Below are positions 1 through 5,738 of a stretch of 6,458 nt of DNA, one piece after another (the first letter of the stretch is position 1; each line of letters starts with the position of its first letter). The DNA lies in the NCBI GenBank assembly GCA_030690515.1, contig JAUYGP010000546.1:1-6458 (forward strand), read 5' to 3'. A program made the position numbers and the translations under genes. The notes beneath the pieces were generated by a model, which was not told where the DNA came from, made no database searches, and saw nothing but the letters and a program-made list of their open reading frames with translations. Source of the DNA: Giesbergeria sp. (GTDB taxonomy: Bacteria; Pseudomonadota; Gammaproteobacteria; Burkholderiales; Burkholderiaceae_C).

Positions 1-50
1 TCGGCGCTGGCCTCGTACAGCGGGTAGTGCAGGGCGGTGATGCCCTGCAA
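1..50 (-). CDS. Possible 5' end of a divergent gene (partial, unrecognised)
   Basis: Read on the minus strand, this stretch gives a frame open to the left edge, with almost every third codon position G or C. That is the strongest coding signal in the first 80 bases. I place the start at a TTG at 50-48. A perfect GGAGG (64-60) lies 9 bases upstream of it, and the product would begin MQGITALHYPLYEAS. The frame also stays open further upstream, as far as a GTG at 116-114, but that would overlap the DUF3079 gene and its codon use is poorer. Only about 16 residues are visible, so I cannot name a family. If real, the gene is divergent from the DUF3079 gene and the two start codons lie about 30 bases apart. 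Confidence 0.33.
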   Translation of the reverse strand, partial: MQGITALHYPLYEASA

Positions 51-80
51 GAACGCCGTCCTCCGCAGCGCCGTACGGGC

Positions 81-299
81 ATGGCTGCCAAAAAGTTTCC
101 CCAAGCCCCCGCGCACCCCGAACGGGTGTGCTGGGGCTGCGACCTGTACTGCCCTGCGAGCGACATGCGCTGCGGCAACGGTTCGGACCGCACGCCGCAC
201 CCGGCAGAGCTGTTTGGAGACGATTGGGGTCAGTGGGGCCTGGCGGCGGATGGGGGGCCAGCAGCGCCGACCAAGAGTGAAAGCATGCCGCGTTCCTGA
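81..299 (+). CDS. DUF3079 domain-containing small Cys-rich protein
   Basis: This 72-residue protein of unknown function resembles the DUF3079 family by its core: PERVCWGCDLYCPA at about residues 13-26, then CGNGS, then a HPAELFGDDW segment at about 40-49. The four cysteines (17, 20, 24, 31; spacing CX2CX3CX6C) and His40 could bind a metal, but this is inference and no function is established from the sequence. The ATG at 81 is preferred because the family typically begins M(A)AKKFP. An in-frame GTG at 27 would add an Arg/Gln-rich extension that looks non-coding. No clear Shine-Dalgarno precedes the ATG. The tail after residue 53 is low in hydrophobics and probably disordered. It appears to be a cytosolic, single-gene unit. 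Confidence 0.82.
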   Translation: MAAKKFPQAPAHPERVCWGCDLYCPASDMRCGNGSDRTPHPAELFGDDWGQWGLAADGGPAAPTKSESMPRS

Positions 300-326
300 C
301 GCTTGGACGCCGTCGCTGCGACCCAT

Positions 327-340
327 CCGCGAGCTCGCGG
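327..340. repeat. Perfect 14-bp palindrome
   Basis: CCGCGAGCTCGCGG is perfectly self-complementary. With one bulged G the pairing extends outwards to ATCC/GGAT (325-343). It starts 28 bases after the DUF3079 stop codon. It could be an RNA hairpin at the 3' end of that transcript, although no T-run follows on either strand, or a DNA operator site. The sequence does not distinguish these. Confidence 0.45.
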
Positions 341-591
341 GATCTGCAAAACAGCCGCACCAATCCCTACAGGGCTGCGCTGCTTTGTCATTTTCTTTTG
401 GAAAACTCAGCCAGTCTCTGTGATCGCGGTGAAGGGATGCGCGGTCCGAGCGGTGACCATCAAGGGCTGGGTGACCTTGGCGAAATCGCGTTCCAGGTGT
501 GTGGATGCCGCACCAATAGAGGTCGCGGGTTGTGTTTCAATCGGGCCTCGCGTTGCCTGCATTGGCAATGTGAGCCGCATCATCAGACTCT
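341..591. other. Intergenic stretch, no confident gene
   Basis: Together with 300-340 this makes about 300 bases without a supported gene, upstream of the cytochrome b561 gene. The cytochrome frame runs open back to 303, but it has no family resemblance before residue 1 of the chosen start and no ribosome-binding site there. TTGTCA (385-390) and TTGGCA (562-567) look like -35 hexamers, but neither has a credible -10 at 16-18 bases, so I call no promoter. A short inverted repeat, CATTG-G-CAATG, lies at 560-570. Confidence 0.5.
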
Positions 592-596
592 GGGAG
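592..596 (+). promoter_or_regulatory. Ribosome binding site of the cytochrome b561 gene
   Basis: GGGAG lies 6 bases before the ATG at 603. It fixes the start within a frame that is open for another 300 bases upstream. Confidence 0.7.
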
Positions 597-602
597 ACTT
601 CC

Positions 603-1154
603 ATGGCTACTACGCAAAAAACCCGCCGACACCACCCTGTCCTGGTCGCACTGCATTGGCTTGTGGGCCTGATGCTCGTGGTTGCCCTGGGCATGGGCAC
701 TTTTGTACTGGACGCCATGCCGCTCGATGCGCCCGGCAAAGTGGATGCTTTGCGTGGCCACATGGTGGTGGGCCTATCGATCGGAGCGCTGATGTTGGTG
801 CGTTTGGTGGTACGTCTGTTGACCGTGAAAAACGTGGAACCCACGCCTGCCAGCGGTAGCCCCGCCAAAGACGTACTGGCCAAAGCGGTACATGGGGGTC
901 TGTACGTGCTGGTGTTTGCCATGGTGGGCAGCGGTGTCGCTACCTCCGTGCTCAGCGGGCTGCCCGATGTGGTTTTTGGCCCCGCCGGTGGGGTGGTGCC
1001 GGACGCAGTGCGCACCGTGGCGCCGCGCATGGTGCATGGCTGGATTGCCAAGGGCATCGCCATACTGGTGTTTCTGCATATCGCGGGGACGCTGATGCGC
1101 CATTTTGTAAACAAAGACGGCACTATGAGCCGCATGTGGTGGGGCAAGCGCTGA
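603..1154 (+). CDS. Cytochrome b561 family protein (CybB type)
   Basis: This predicted inner-membrane di-heme electron-transfer protein of 183 residues is close in length to E. coli CybB (about 176). Four hydrophobic helices lie at about 13-36, 52-73, 96-117 and 144-166. Histidines in the expected heme-ligand contexts are His18 (ALHWL, helix 1), His53 (RGHMVVG, helix 2), His145 (MVHGW) and His159 (FLHIAG, both helix 4). The HHPVLVALHW start and the short basic C-terminus (MWWGKR) are typical of the family. Members move electrons between membrane quinol and other acceptors, and E. coli CybB oxidises ubiquinol with superoxide. The physiological partner here cannot be read from the neighbours, and it looks like a single-gene unit. 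A Ni/Fe-hydrogenase-type b cytochrome is less likely because of the short length and lack of hydrogenase genes nearby. Confidence 0.88.
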   Translation: MATTQKTRRHHPVLVALHWLVGLMLVVALGMGTFVLDAMPLDAPGKVDALRGHMVVGLSIGALMLVRLVVRLLTVKNVEPTPASGSPAKDVLAKAVHGGLYVLVFAMVGSGVATSVLSGLPDVVFGPAGGVVPDAVRTVAPRMVHGWIAKGIAILVFLHIAGTLMRHFVNKDGTMSRMWWGKR

Positions 1155-1186
1155 GACGCTTGCTTTCCTCTTGTGGTGACTGTTCT

Positions 1187-1220
1187 GCGGCAGCAAGGCA
1201 AGTTTGGTGCCTCGCTGCGC
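1187..1220. terminator. Strong stem-loop between convergent genes (possible terminator or 3'-end stabiliser)
   Basis: The arms are 1187-1200 and 1208-1220 with a 7-base loop (AGTTTGG). About 12 base pairs form, with one bulged G and one A/C mismatch. The stem starts 33 bases after the cytochrome stop codon. No T-run directly follows the stem on either strand, so it is not a classical intrinsic terminator. The nearest plus-strand T-tract (about 1258-1265) lies some 40 bases further on. It may block 3' exonucleases or act with a downstream pause. Confidence 0.45.
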
Positions 1221-1273
1221 GAACCTACCCAAAGACCACTGAGGATCGGAGTTCGGTTCTTTTTTGGTTGATG

Positions 1274-1306
1274 GAGTCGTGCAAGCGATAGCGCGCTGCT
1301 CGACTC
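1274..1306. repeat. Imperfect inverted repeat overlapping the stop of the phospholipase-like gene
   Basis: GAGTCG (1274-1279) pairs with CGACTC (1301-1306). After one mismatch the pairing continues with GC and, past a bulge, AGCG/CGCT around a small loop. The right arm overlaps the TGA of the minus-strand gene (1307-1305). Seen from that gene, the stem is followed by A-rich rather than T-rich sequence, so its role as a terminator is uncertain. Confidence 0.4.
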
Positions 1307-2603
1307 AAGGGAGCCACTGGTAGATATAGAGGGTACTGGTCGAGCCGTTGCCACCGTTGCTGGCAGTCACACGGATCCCGACGAGATCGCCTTTTTTCGA
1401 TCCCTTGGGAAGCGTGCCATACACGGTTTCATCGAAGGACTGGTAATTGTTGGCTGCGCTGGACTCAAACCACCACGCCACCGGTTTGCCCTGGGTATTG
1501 TTGTAGAAGCGGCCCAGTTCTTGGCCGGGTGTCTTGCCATCCTTGTCGATACGGACGACCTGGACAAAGGCCTTGCCATTCATTGGCGGCCAAGCGTGGC
1601 TGCGACCTGCCAGCGCTACTGCCACCTTCATCGCCACCGGGCGGTCGGGTGGGATCATCTGCGGCGGCGAGGTCCAGTTCATGCGCATGGCAATCGAGGC
1701 TCCTCTGATTTGAGGAATCTTGCGACTGGTGTCGGAGTTGCCGAGATAGGTTAGTTTGATGTCGCTGCTGCCGCGTGAATACTCTACCGTGGTGCGCCAG
1801 AGGGGGTTTTTCGCGTTCGCCGTTTCGGCACGCTGGCGACCATCGTCGTCGATGTTGGTGATTAGCTTCCAGTGTGCGCCCTTGCTCTGTGCCGTCATGG
1901 CGTTGTCGGCGCTGTCCAGCGGCGCGCCGCCACTCCACTCTGGAAGCTTGCCGTCTTCGCGTGTCTGTTTGTTGGCCTGGCGTTTTTGGTAAGCCTGATT
2001 CCACTCGTCAACGCGTTGCTTCATCAGGGCTTCGAGCTGATTTTCGTCAAGGGGTGGTTTGCGATCCACGTACCACTCTAGCGCTTCCGGATGGCTGGGA
2101 TCGACTCGGCTGGGTATCGCCGACTTGAGTTCGTTGAGTCGCTGCTGGTAGTTCGGAAAGCCTAAGGCAATTCGCTCACGATACTTACGGGCCAGTGTGG
2201 GATATTTTGCAGGTGGATCCCAGCGCCGTGGGTCGCTGTCGAGTGCCAGGCTATCCCTGACGGCAATGACATCGGCCAGCGCCTTGTAATGCGCTTCCAG
2301 CCGCTTGTTGCCGCGCCCCAGCTTCTCGGCGATTTCATAGCCAAAGTCGTGTTTTTGCGCCACCCGGTCAAGCGCATCTATTGGCGGTAGTGCCCCGGCT
2401 TGCTTGTCCATTTCACTGCCGCCCCACCAGCCTGGTCCATACCAGTTGCCATAGCGAAAACGGGTTTCGCCCTCGCCCGCAATCACCGTATCAAACGTCA
2501 GGCGCCCCCAAAACCCGGATTGGGTCTGGGCAATCCCTGGCGCCAGATACAACAGCGCGAACAAGGTCAACAACCACTGGGCCCATTTTCTATATCGCTT
2601 CAT
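1305..2603 (-). CDS. Exported phospholipase A2-like protein without cysteines
   Basis: The protein has 432 residues. An N-terminal signal peptide is clear: basic MKRYRK, a hydrophobic core at about 8-21, and a likely cleavage after Gly-Ile-Ala25. Next comes a PLA2-like core. YGNWYGPGWWGG (51-62) resembles the YxGPG calcium-binding loop. D79RVAQKHDFGY89 carries the His85-Asp86 dyad, like the HDFGY of bacterial PLA2s and the HDxAY of parvovirus VP1. ALAD (108-111) may supply the second catalytic Asp. Predicted role: calcium-dependent hydrolysis of phospholipids outside the cytoplasm. No cysteine is present, unlike disulphide-stapled secreted PLA2s. Residues about 130-240 are charged and helical; about 250-432 look beta-rich, without a family I recognise. 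The start is supported by AGAGAGGA at 2615-2608. It is the last gene of a minus-strand cluster, 61 bases after the DUF3592-like gene. Signal peptide and motif are visible; activity and target are inferred. Confidence 0.72.
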   Translation of the reverse strand: MKRYRKWAQWLLTLFALLYLAPGIAQTQSGFWGRLTFDTVIAGEGETRFRYGNWYGPGWWGGSEMDKQAGALPPIDALDRVAQKHDFGYEIAEKLGRGNKRLEAHYKALADVIAVRDSLALDSDPRRWDPPAKYPTLARKYRERIALGFPNYQQRLNELKSAIPSRVDPSHPEALEWYVDRKPPLDENQLEALMKQRVDEWNQAYQKRQANKQTREDGKLPEWSGGAPLDSADNAMTAQSKGAHWKLITNIDDDGRQRAETANAKNPLWRTTVEYSRGSSDIKLTYLGNSDTSRKIPQIRGASIAMRMNWTSPPQMIPPDRPVAMKVAVALAGRSHAWPPMNGKAFVQVVRIDKDGKTPGQELGRFYNNTQGKPVAWWFESSAANNYQSFDETVYGTLPKGSKKGDLVGIRVTASNGGNGSTSTLYIYQWLP

Positions 2604-2607
2604 GCCG

Positions 2608-2615
2608 TCCTCTCT
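2608..2615 (-). promoter_or_regulatory. Ribosome binding site of the phospholipase-like gene
   Basis: On the minus strand, AGAGAGGA ends 4 bases before the ATG at 2603-2601. It supports this start, which also places the signal peptide at the N-terminus. Confidence 0.65.
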
Positions 2616-2664
2616 TGGTTATATGCACCATCTTGGAATACGTAGGTTGTGTAGTCAATCCCTG

Positions 2665-3111
2665 CTACTGAATCGTGCCCCCCGCGGCGTGTCGCTGCGC
2701 TCCGCCCCCGGCTCTTTGCGGTGCGGGCGATGGCGGTCTGAGCCTTTCCCGGAAGGCCAGATGCAGCAACACCCCGCCTACTGCCGCGACGATGGCATGT
2801 TTCACCATGGTCGCCCAGTGCCACTGCACCTCGCTGAGGGAGGGACACCCCGGCACATAGTGCACCGGTACGGGGCTACCCTCGGTGAGATGGCGGGGCG
2901 AAAAATAATCACCCACCCGGGTCGTATTGCCCTGGGCAATGTGGCCATCGGGCAAACGAAATTCATAGCGGATGGTGTAGCTATTGCAGTGGGGAATGGA
3001 TTCGCCCCGGTCACCCAGTTGTCGGCGCCCAGCCAGGGGCATGCCCAGCCCCCAGGCCTGCATCAGCAGTTCCAGAGCCCCCAGAAAAACACGGACGCTC
3101 AGGCCCTGCAC
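2665..3111 (-). CDS. DUF3592-like small membrane protein
   Basis: The protein has 148 residues from a GTG start (3111-3109), chosen because GGAG lies 5 bases upstream at 3120-3117. Later ATGs (residues 17 and 24) would cut into the first hydrophobic segment (about 6-28). The centre, from Y45TIRYEFRLPDG56 to PVPVHYVPGCPSLSEV at about 80-95, matches the DUF3592 pattern: two beta strands with a DG turn, then 'G..V.V.Y.P..P..S'. A second membrane helix lies at about 99-120. The tail is Arg/Pro/Gly-rich and probably cytoplasmic, so the beta domain would face the periplasm. The start overlaps the end of the preceding broken reading frame by 13 bases, and the phospholipase-like gene follows 61 bases after the stop, so co-transcription is likely. 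Function is unknown; a role as partner or protector of the lipase-like protein is speculative. Confidence 0.68.
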   Translation of the reverse strand: MQGLSVRVFLGALELLMQAWGLGMPLAGRRQLGDRGESIPHCNSYTIRYEFRLPDGHIAQGNTTRVGDYFSPRHLTEGSPVPVHYVPGCPSLSEVQWHWATMVKHAIVAAVGGVLLHLAFRERLRPPSPAPQRAGGGAQRHAAGGTIQ

Positions 3112-3438
3112 ATACGCTCCACCCAGGCCCGAGCCTCGGGATAGGCCTGGGCTGTACAAAAACGCGCGGCAAGGATGCGCCAGCCATTGGCCAGATAGAT
3201 GGTCTGCCGTGCATCGTCAAAACGCACCCTTTGCACGTGTTTTCAGGGCACGAAGCAGCAGGCGCTACTGCGCGCGAGCATGTCCCCGGCCATGCCGAAA
3301 CTGCCCGTTGCCAGTACCAGTAGTGCGGCCAACTGCGCGGCCTTGTGGGCCTTCGACTCCTGCACTTCGGACAGCACGCAAAGAGACGTCCACCGCCCAT
3401 TGCAGGCATTCTTCAGGCGACGGGCGCATGGGTTTCAT
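3099..3438 (-). pseudogene. Small membrane protein gene with a frameshift and an in-frame TGA (YcxB-like, tentative)
   Basis: Three pieces read in order as one plausible protein of about 112 residues. Frame 1, from the ATG at 3438, gives MKPMRPSPEECLQWAVDVSL. At about 3382-3375 the sense switches by one base to a second frame: VLSEVQESKAHKAAQ, then a hydrophobic helix (LAALLVLATGSFGMAG). That frame hits TGA at 3245-3243 within CFVP*KHVQRVRFDD, then stays open through RQTIYLANGWRILAARF to a final TGA at 3101-3099. The part after the helix (VPxK..RV, then two short strands and an amphipathic end) resembles the YcxB-like/PH-like pattern, in which VPW is common. A TGG-to-TGA change therefore fits the premature stop. 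Alternatives are sequencing errors, or separate short genes: frame 2 from a GTG at 3377, and a 45-residue ORF from a GTG at 3236. Neither start has a good ribosome-binding site. The family assignment is weak. Confidence 0.5.
3117..3120 (-). promoter_or_regulatory. Ribosome binding site deciding a GTG start
   Basis: GGAG on the minus strand lies 5 bases before the GTG at 3111. It lies inside the 3' end of the preceding reading frame, consistent with translational coupling. Confidence 0.55.
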
Positions 3439-3447
3439 GGCCTGATG

Positions 3448-3714
3448 TTATACGGCACTTCGGTGACAAACCGGCTGCTGGGGGTCTGCCAGCAACGATA
3501 CCAACGGGTTCGAACAGGCACCATTGCACTTGCATCCATCACGCTCCTTCTCTGCAGGCTGCACCGCAGCATCCGGCGCTGTCTGCGGCAGACTATGTGG
3601 CGACGGCGAACTGGGGATAGCCACTTCCACCACTGGTTGCGAAGCCACGAACGCCCTTTGCCTGACAGGCCGATTTACAGAGTGGAAATGCGATGGTTGA
3701 GTGGAATCATGCAC
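3448..3714 (-). CDS. Weak ORF, possible remnant upstream of the minus-strand cluster
   Basis: A frame of 88 codons starts with GTG at 3714 immediately after an in-frame stop and ends in TAA at 3450-3448. That is 9 bases before the ATG of the broken membrane-protein gene, the spacing expected inside an operon. The second half (from about residue 25) is Pro/Ala/Val-rich and ends with a Cys-containing stretch (GCKCNGACSNP). The first part is His/Ser/Thr-rich and looks poorly coding. Third-position G/C is lower than in the confident genes. I recognise no family. It may be the decayed or truncated 3' end of a larger gene, or it may be chance. Confidence 0.25.
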   Translation of the reverse strand: MHDSTQPSHFHSVNRPVRQRAFVASQPVVEVAIPSSPSPHSLPQTAPDAAVQPAEKERDGCKCNGACSNPLVSLLADPQQPVCHRSAV

Positions 3715-3898
3715 TGTCGATCAAGCGTCCGCATGTCATGGCGTTGCCCGGTTCGTCAGCCAGCACGGTTTTTCTTCGTGGACCAGTGACATGTCGCGGA
3801 AAACTGTCGCAAGCACGATTTTTTCGACAATCTGCAGGCGCGTACCCCTGCACCAAGGACTATCTGAGCAAAATGCAGCAATACTGAGCATCACACCC
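3451..3898. other. Poorly coding spacer before the chemoreceptor gene
   Basis: Apart from the weak minus-strand ORF, nothing here can be called a gene. Short plus-strand frames such as the one ending CTKDYLSKMQQY at 3887 have mixed codon use and no recognisable family. TCAAG at 3721-3725 with GCGTTGCC 15 bases later loosely echoes the spacing of a flagellar sigma-28 promoter, but the -10 half matches poorly. I make no promoter call. Confidence 0.4.
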
Positions 3899-3906
3899 AA
3901 GGGGAG
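3899..3906 (+). promoter_or_regulatory. Ribosome binding site of the chemoreceptor gene
   Basis: AAGGGGAG ends 3 bases before the ATG at 3910 and supports that start, which also places the first membrane helix close to the N-terminus. Confidence 0.7.
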
Positions 3907-3909
3907 TCC

Positions 3910-5562
3910 ATGATCGTATCCAGAATACATCGTTCTATTTCCGCTCGACTGACTTTCGGGTTCGGCACTATGTTGTTGCTCCTGGTGGCAGTGGCTTTGG
4001 TGGGCCAGTATTCGTCGCGGGCTGTGGCTTCAAAAATGCAGGAAGTCACGGGCGTGAATGCAGCCAAAACAAAGCTGGCCAATGCCATGCTGACCAGCGT
4101 GAGCGCCATGGGTATCTACAGCCGCTCGGTGGTCATGCTCGATGCGGTCGACCAGGCACGCTCGAAAGAGCAAAGCGACCGTTTTACAGAAACCCTTGCG
4201 CAGTACCAAAAGCAGGAAAGCGAACTGATCGCGTTGCTGCGCGCAGGCCAGGGCGATGCCCAGGAGCAGCAACTGCTGCAGGAAGTGACCTCCATCAGCC
4301 AGAAAACGGGTCCCGAGCTCAAACAGGCGGTGGCGCAATCTTTGGAGGGTGATTCAGTGTCCGCCAACATGACCCTCATGGTGCGGGTCAATCCGGGGGA
4401 GTTGGCCTGGAGCAAAAAACTGGCGGAATTGGTGGCCGTGCAGTACAGCCGCAATGAGACCGCCACATCCTCGGCACAACAGGTACAGACCCGGGCCTTG
4501 GTAACGGGTGCTGCGCTGGTGCTGGTGGCCCTGGCCTTGGGCGCATTCATCGCTTGGCGTATCACCACGAGTATTGTCCAGCCCGTGGGGCGCGCCGTGG
4601 TGGTTGCTGAACGCATTGCCGCTGGCGACCTGACCTCGGAAATCGAAGTGCGGGTTCGCGATGAAACCGGCCGGTTGCTCGAAGCCATTGCCTCCATGCA
4701 GGAGCGTCTGCGCGATTTGGTGGGCCATATCAAGAAAAGCTCCAACGTCATTGAGAGCTCTAGTGAAGAGGTCGCCAGTGCGACCCAGGAATTGAGCCGC
4801 CGAACCGAAACAGCGTCACACAATTTGCAGGCCGCAGCAGTGAACCTGGATGATCTCAACCATGCAGTGGAGCGAAGTGCTCAATCCGCGCTCAACGCCA
4901 GTCGTTTGGCGGCAGGAGCATCTCATACCGCCACGCGCAGTGGTGATGTGGTGCAGCGCATCGTGCAGCGCATGGACGACATCAGCAATAGCTCCAGGCG
5001 CATCGCCGACATCATTAGCGTCATTGACGGAATTGCCTTTCAAACCAATATCCTGGCCCTCAACGCAGCGGTCGAGGCCGCGCGTGCAGGAGAACAGGGG
5101 CGAGGTTTTGCTGTGGTGGCCAGTGAAGTGCGCAGCTTGGCCGGGCGCGCGGCGGCCTCTGCCAAGGAAATCAAGGGGCTGATCACTGCCAGCTCGGAGC
5201 ATGTGCATGCCGGCAACGATCTGGTCGCGCAAGCGGGAACGATCATTGCAGAAATGGTGCAATCGGTTCAGGAAGTCACGGGCATTGTGGGCGAGATTGC
5301 CGCGACCACGGGGGAGCAAAGTGGACGTATTGGCAATATCTCCCGCGCAGTGACCGATCTGGACACCGCCTTGCAGCAGAATGCAGCCATGGTGGAGGAA
5401 AGTGCGGCCGCGTCAGAGAACCTCAAAGAGCAGGCGGTTTTCCTCACCCATCAGATCCATAATTTTCATCTCACACGCGATGAGCCGGGCTATACCAAAC
5501 TGGGTGATGGCACCAGTACATCCTCTCACCGTACCAGCAATACCCCCCTTTTTGGCCGCTGA
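3910..5562 (+). CDS. Methyl-accepting chemotaxis protein (4HB sensor, HAMP, signalling domain)
   Basis: This 550-residue inner-membrane chemoreceptor has the usual order: membrane helix 1 (about 14-33), a periplasmic helical sensor domain of 4HB_MCP type (about 34-194), membrane helix 2 (about 196-216), HAMP (about 217-270, with Pro225 and the AAGDLT and DETGRLLEAIASM segments), then the cytoplasmic antiparallel coiled coil. The hairpin tip that binds CheA and CheW is intact: IDGIAFQTNILALNAAVEAARAGEQGRGFAVVASEVR, residues 372-408. The C-terminal methylation motif (AAMVEESAAAS) is present. The first methylation helix, usually like SLEETAASMEEL, here reads NLQAAAVNLDDL, so the Glu pair is lost. 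The protein ends SNTPLFGR, with no NWETF-type pentapeptide for CheR/CheB. The ligand cannot be read from the sequence. No che or fli gene is nearby, so it is probably an orphan receptor signalling to a CheA encoded elsewhere. Confidence 0.95.
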   Translation: MIVSRIHRSISARLTFGFGTMLLLLVAVALVGQYSSRAVASKMQEVTGVNAAKTKLANAMLTSVSAMGIYSRSVVMLDAVDQARSKEQSDRFTETLAQYQKQESELIALLRAGQGDAQEQQLLQEVTSISQKTGPELKQAVAQSLEGDSVSANMTLMVRVNPGELAWSKKLAELVAVQYSRNETATSSAQQVQTRALVTGAALVLVALALGAFIAWRITTSIVQPVGRAVVVAERIAAGDLTSEIEVRVRDETGRLLEAIASMQERLRDLVGHIKKSSNVIESSSEEVASATQELSRRTETASHNLQAAAVNLDDLNHAVERSAQSALNASRLAAGASHTATRSGDVVQRIVQRMDDISNSSRRIADIISVIDGIAFQTNILALNAAVEAARAGEQGRGFAVVASEVRSLAGRAAASAKEIKGLITASSEHVHAGNDLVAQAGTIIAEMVQSVQEVTGIVGEIAATTGEQSGRIGNISRAVTDLDTALQQNAAMVEESAAASENLKEQAVFLTHQIHNFHLTRDEPGYTKLGDGTSTSSHRTSNTPLFGR

Positions 5563-5738
5563 GCTTTTCCGCTCGCTAAGTTGGTGAAATGCTGTTGTGT
5601 CTTTTTCCATCTCCGTGCAGTTTTGCATCCCGGATGATGGTTTATCTGACAACGGCAAATCACTCTTTTTGATCTGCGCTGCTGTCATCGTCCTGGCTGG
5701 CGGTGTAGCTGCCACGACAGGTCGAGCGGGTGTTGCGC
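5563..5738. other. Convergent intergenic region
   Basis: These 176 bases separate the ends of the chemoreceptor and beta-barrel genes. Only short, weak inverted repeats are visible (GAGC/GCTC just after the chemoreceptor stop; CCTG...CAGG with inner TGGC/GCCA at about 5692-5721). T-runs at about 5601-5605 and 5667-5671 are not preceded by convincing stems, so I call no terminator. No coding signal was seen. Confidence 0.4.

Noticed and set aside
1221..1265. Intrinsic terminator ending in the T-tract after the cytochrome gene
   Set aside because: Only a 5-bp stem (GAACC/GGTTC) with a loop of about 29 bases can be drawn before the T-run, which is too weak to call.
407..1354. Long minus-strand frame (315 codons) opposite the cytochrome b561 gene
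   Set aside because: It is antisense to a clear family member, its product is Thr/Ser/Pro-rich without domains, and the length is expected in GC-rich DNA.
3236..3252. Selenocysteine or programmed readthrough at the TGA at 3245-3243
   Set aside because: No SECIS-like hairpin was seen after the TGA, the expected residue is Trp, and a nearby frame break makes simple decay more likely.
3721..3748. Possible flagellar sigma-28 promoter for the chemoreceptor gene
   Set aside because: TCAAG with a 15-base spacer is present, but the -10 half (GCGTTGCC) poorly matches GCCGATAA, and it lies about 160 bases from the start codon.
3199..3789. Plus-strand frame of 196 codons across the broken minus-strand gene and spacer
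   Set aside because: The product is rich in Arg, Cys, His and Ser with no hydrophobic-core pattern. It spans regions where the minus strand has better codon use.
4116..4859. Long minus-strand frame (247 codons) inside the chemoreceptor gene
   Set aside because: It is a mirror of the real MCP frame, with Ser/Arg/Cys-rich composition and no recognisable domain.
4951..4974. Tandem 12-base repeat (GTGCAGCGCATC/G)
   Set aside because: It encodes V-Q-R-I/M twice within the coiled coil and is explained by heptad sequence constraints and codon preference.
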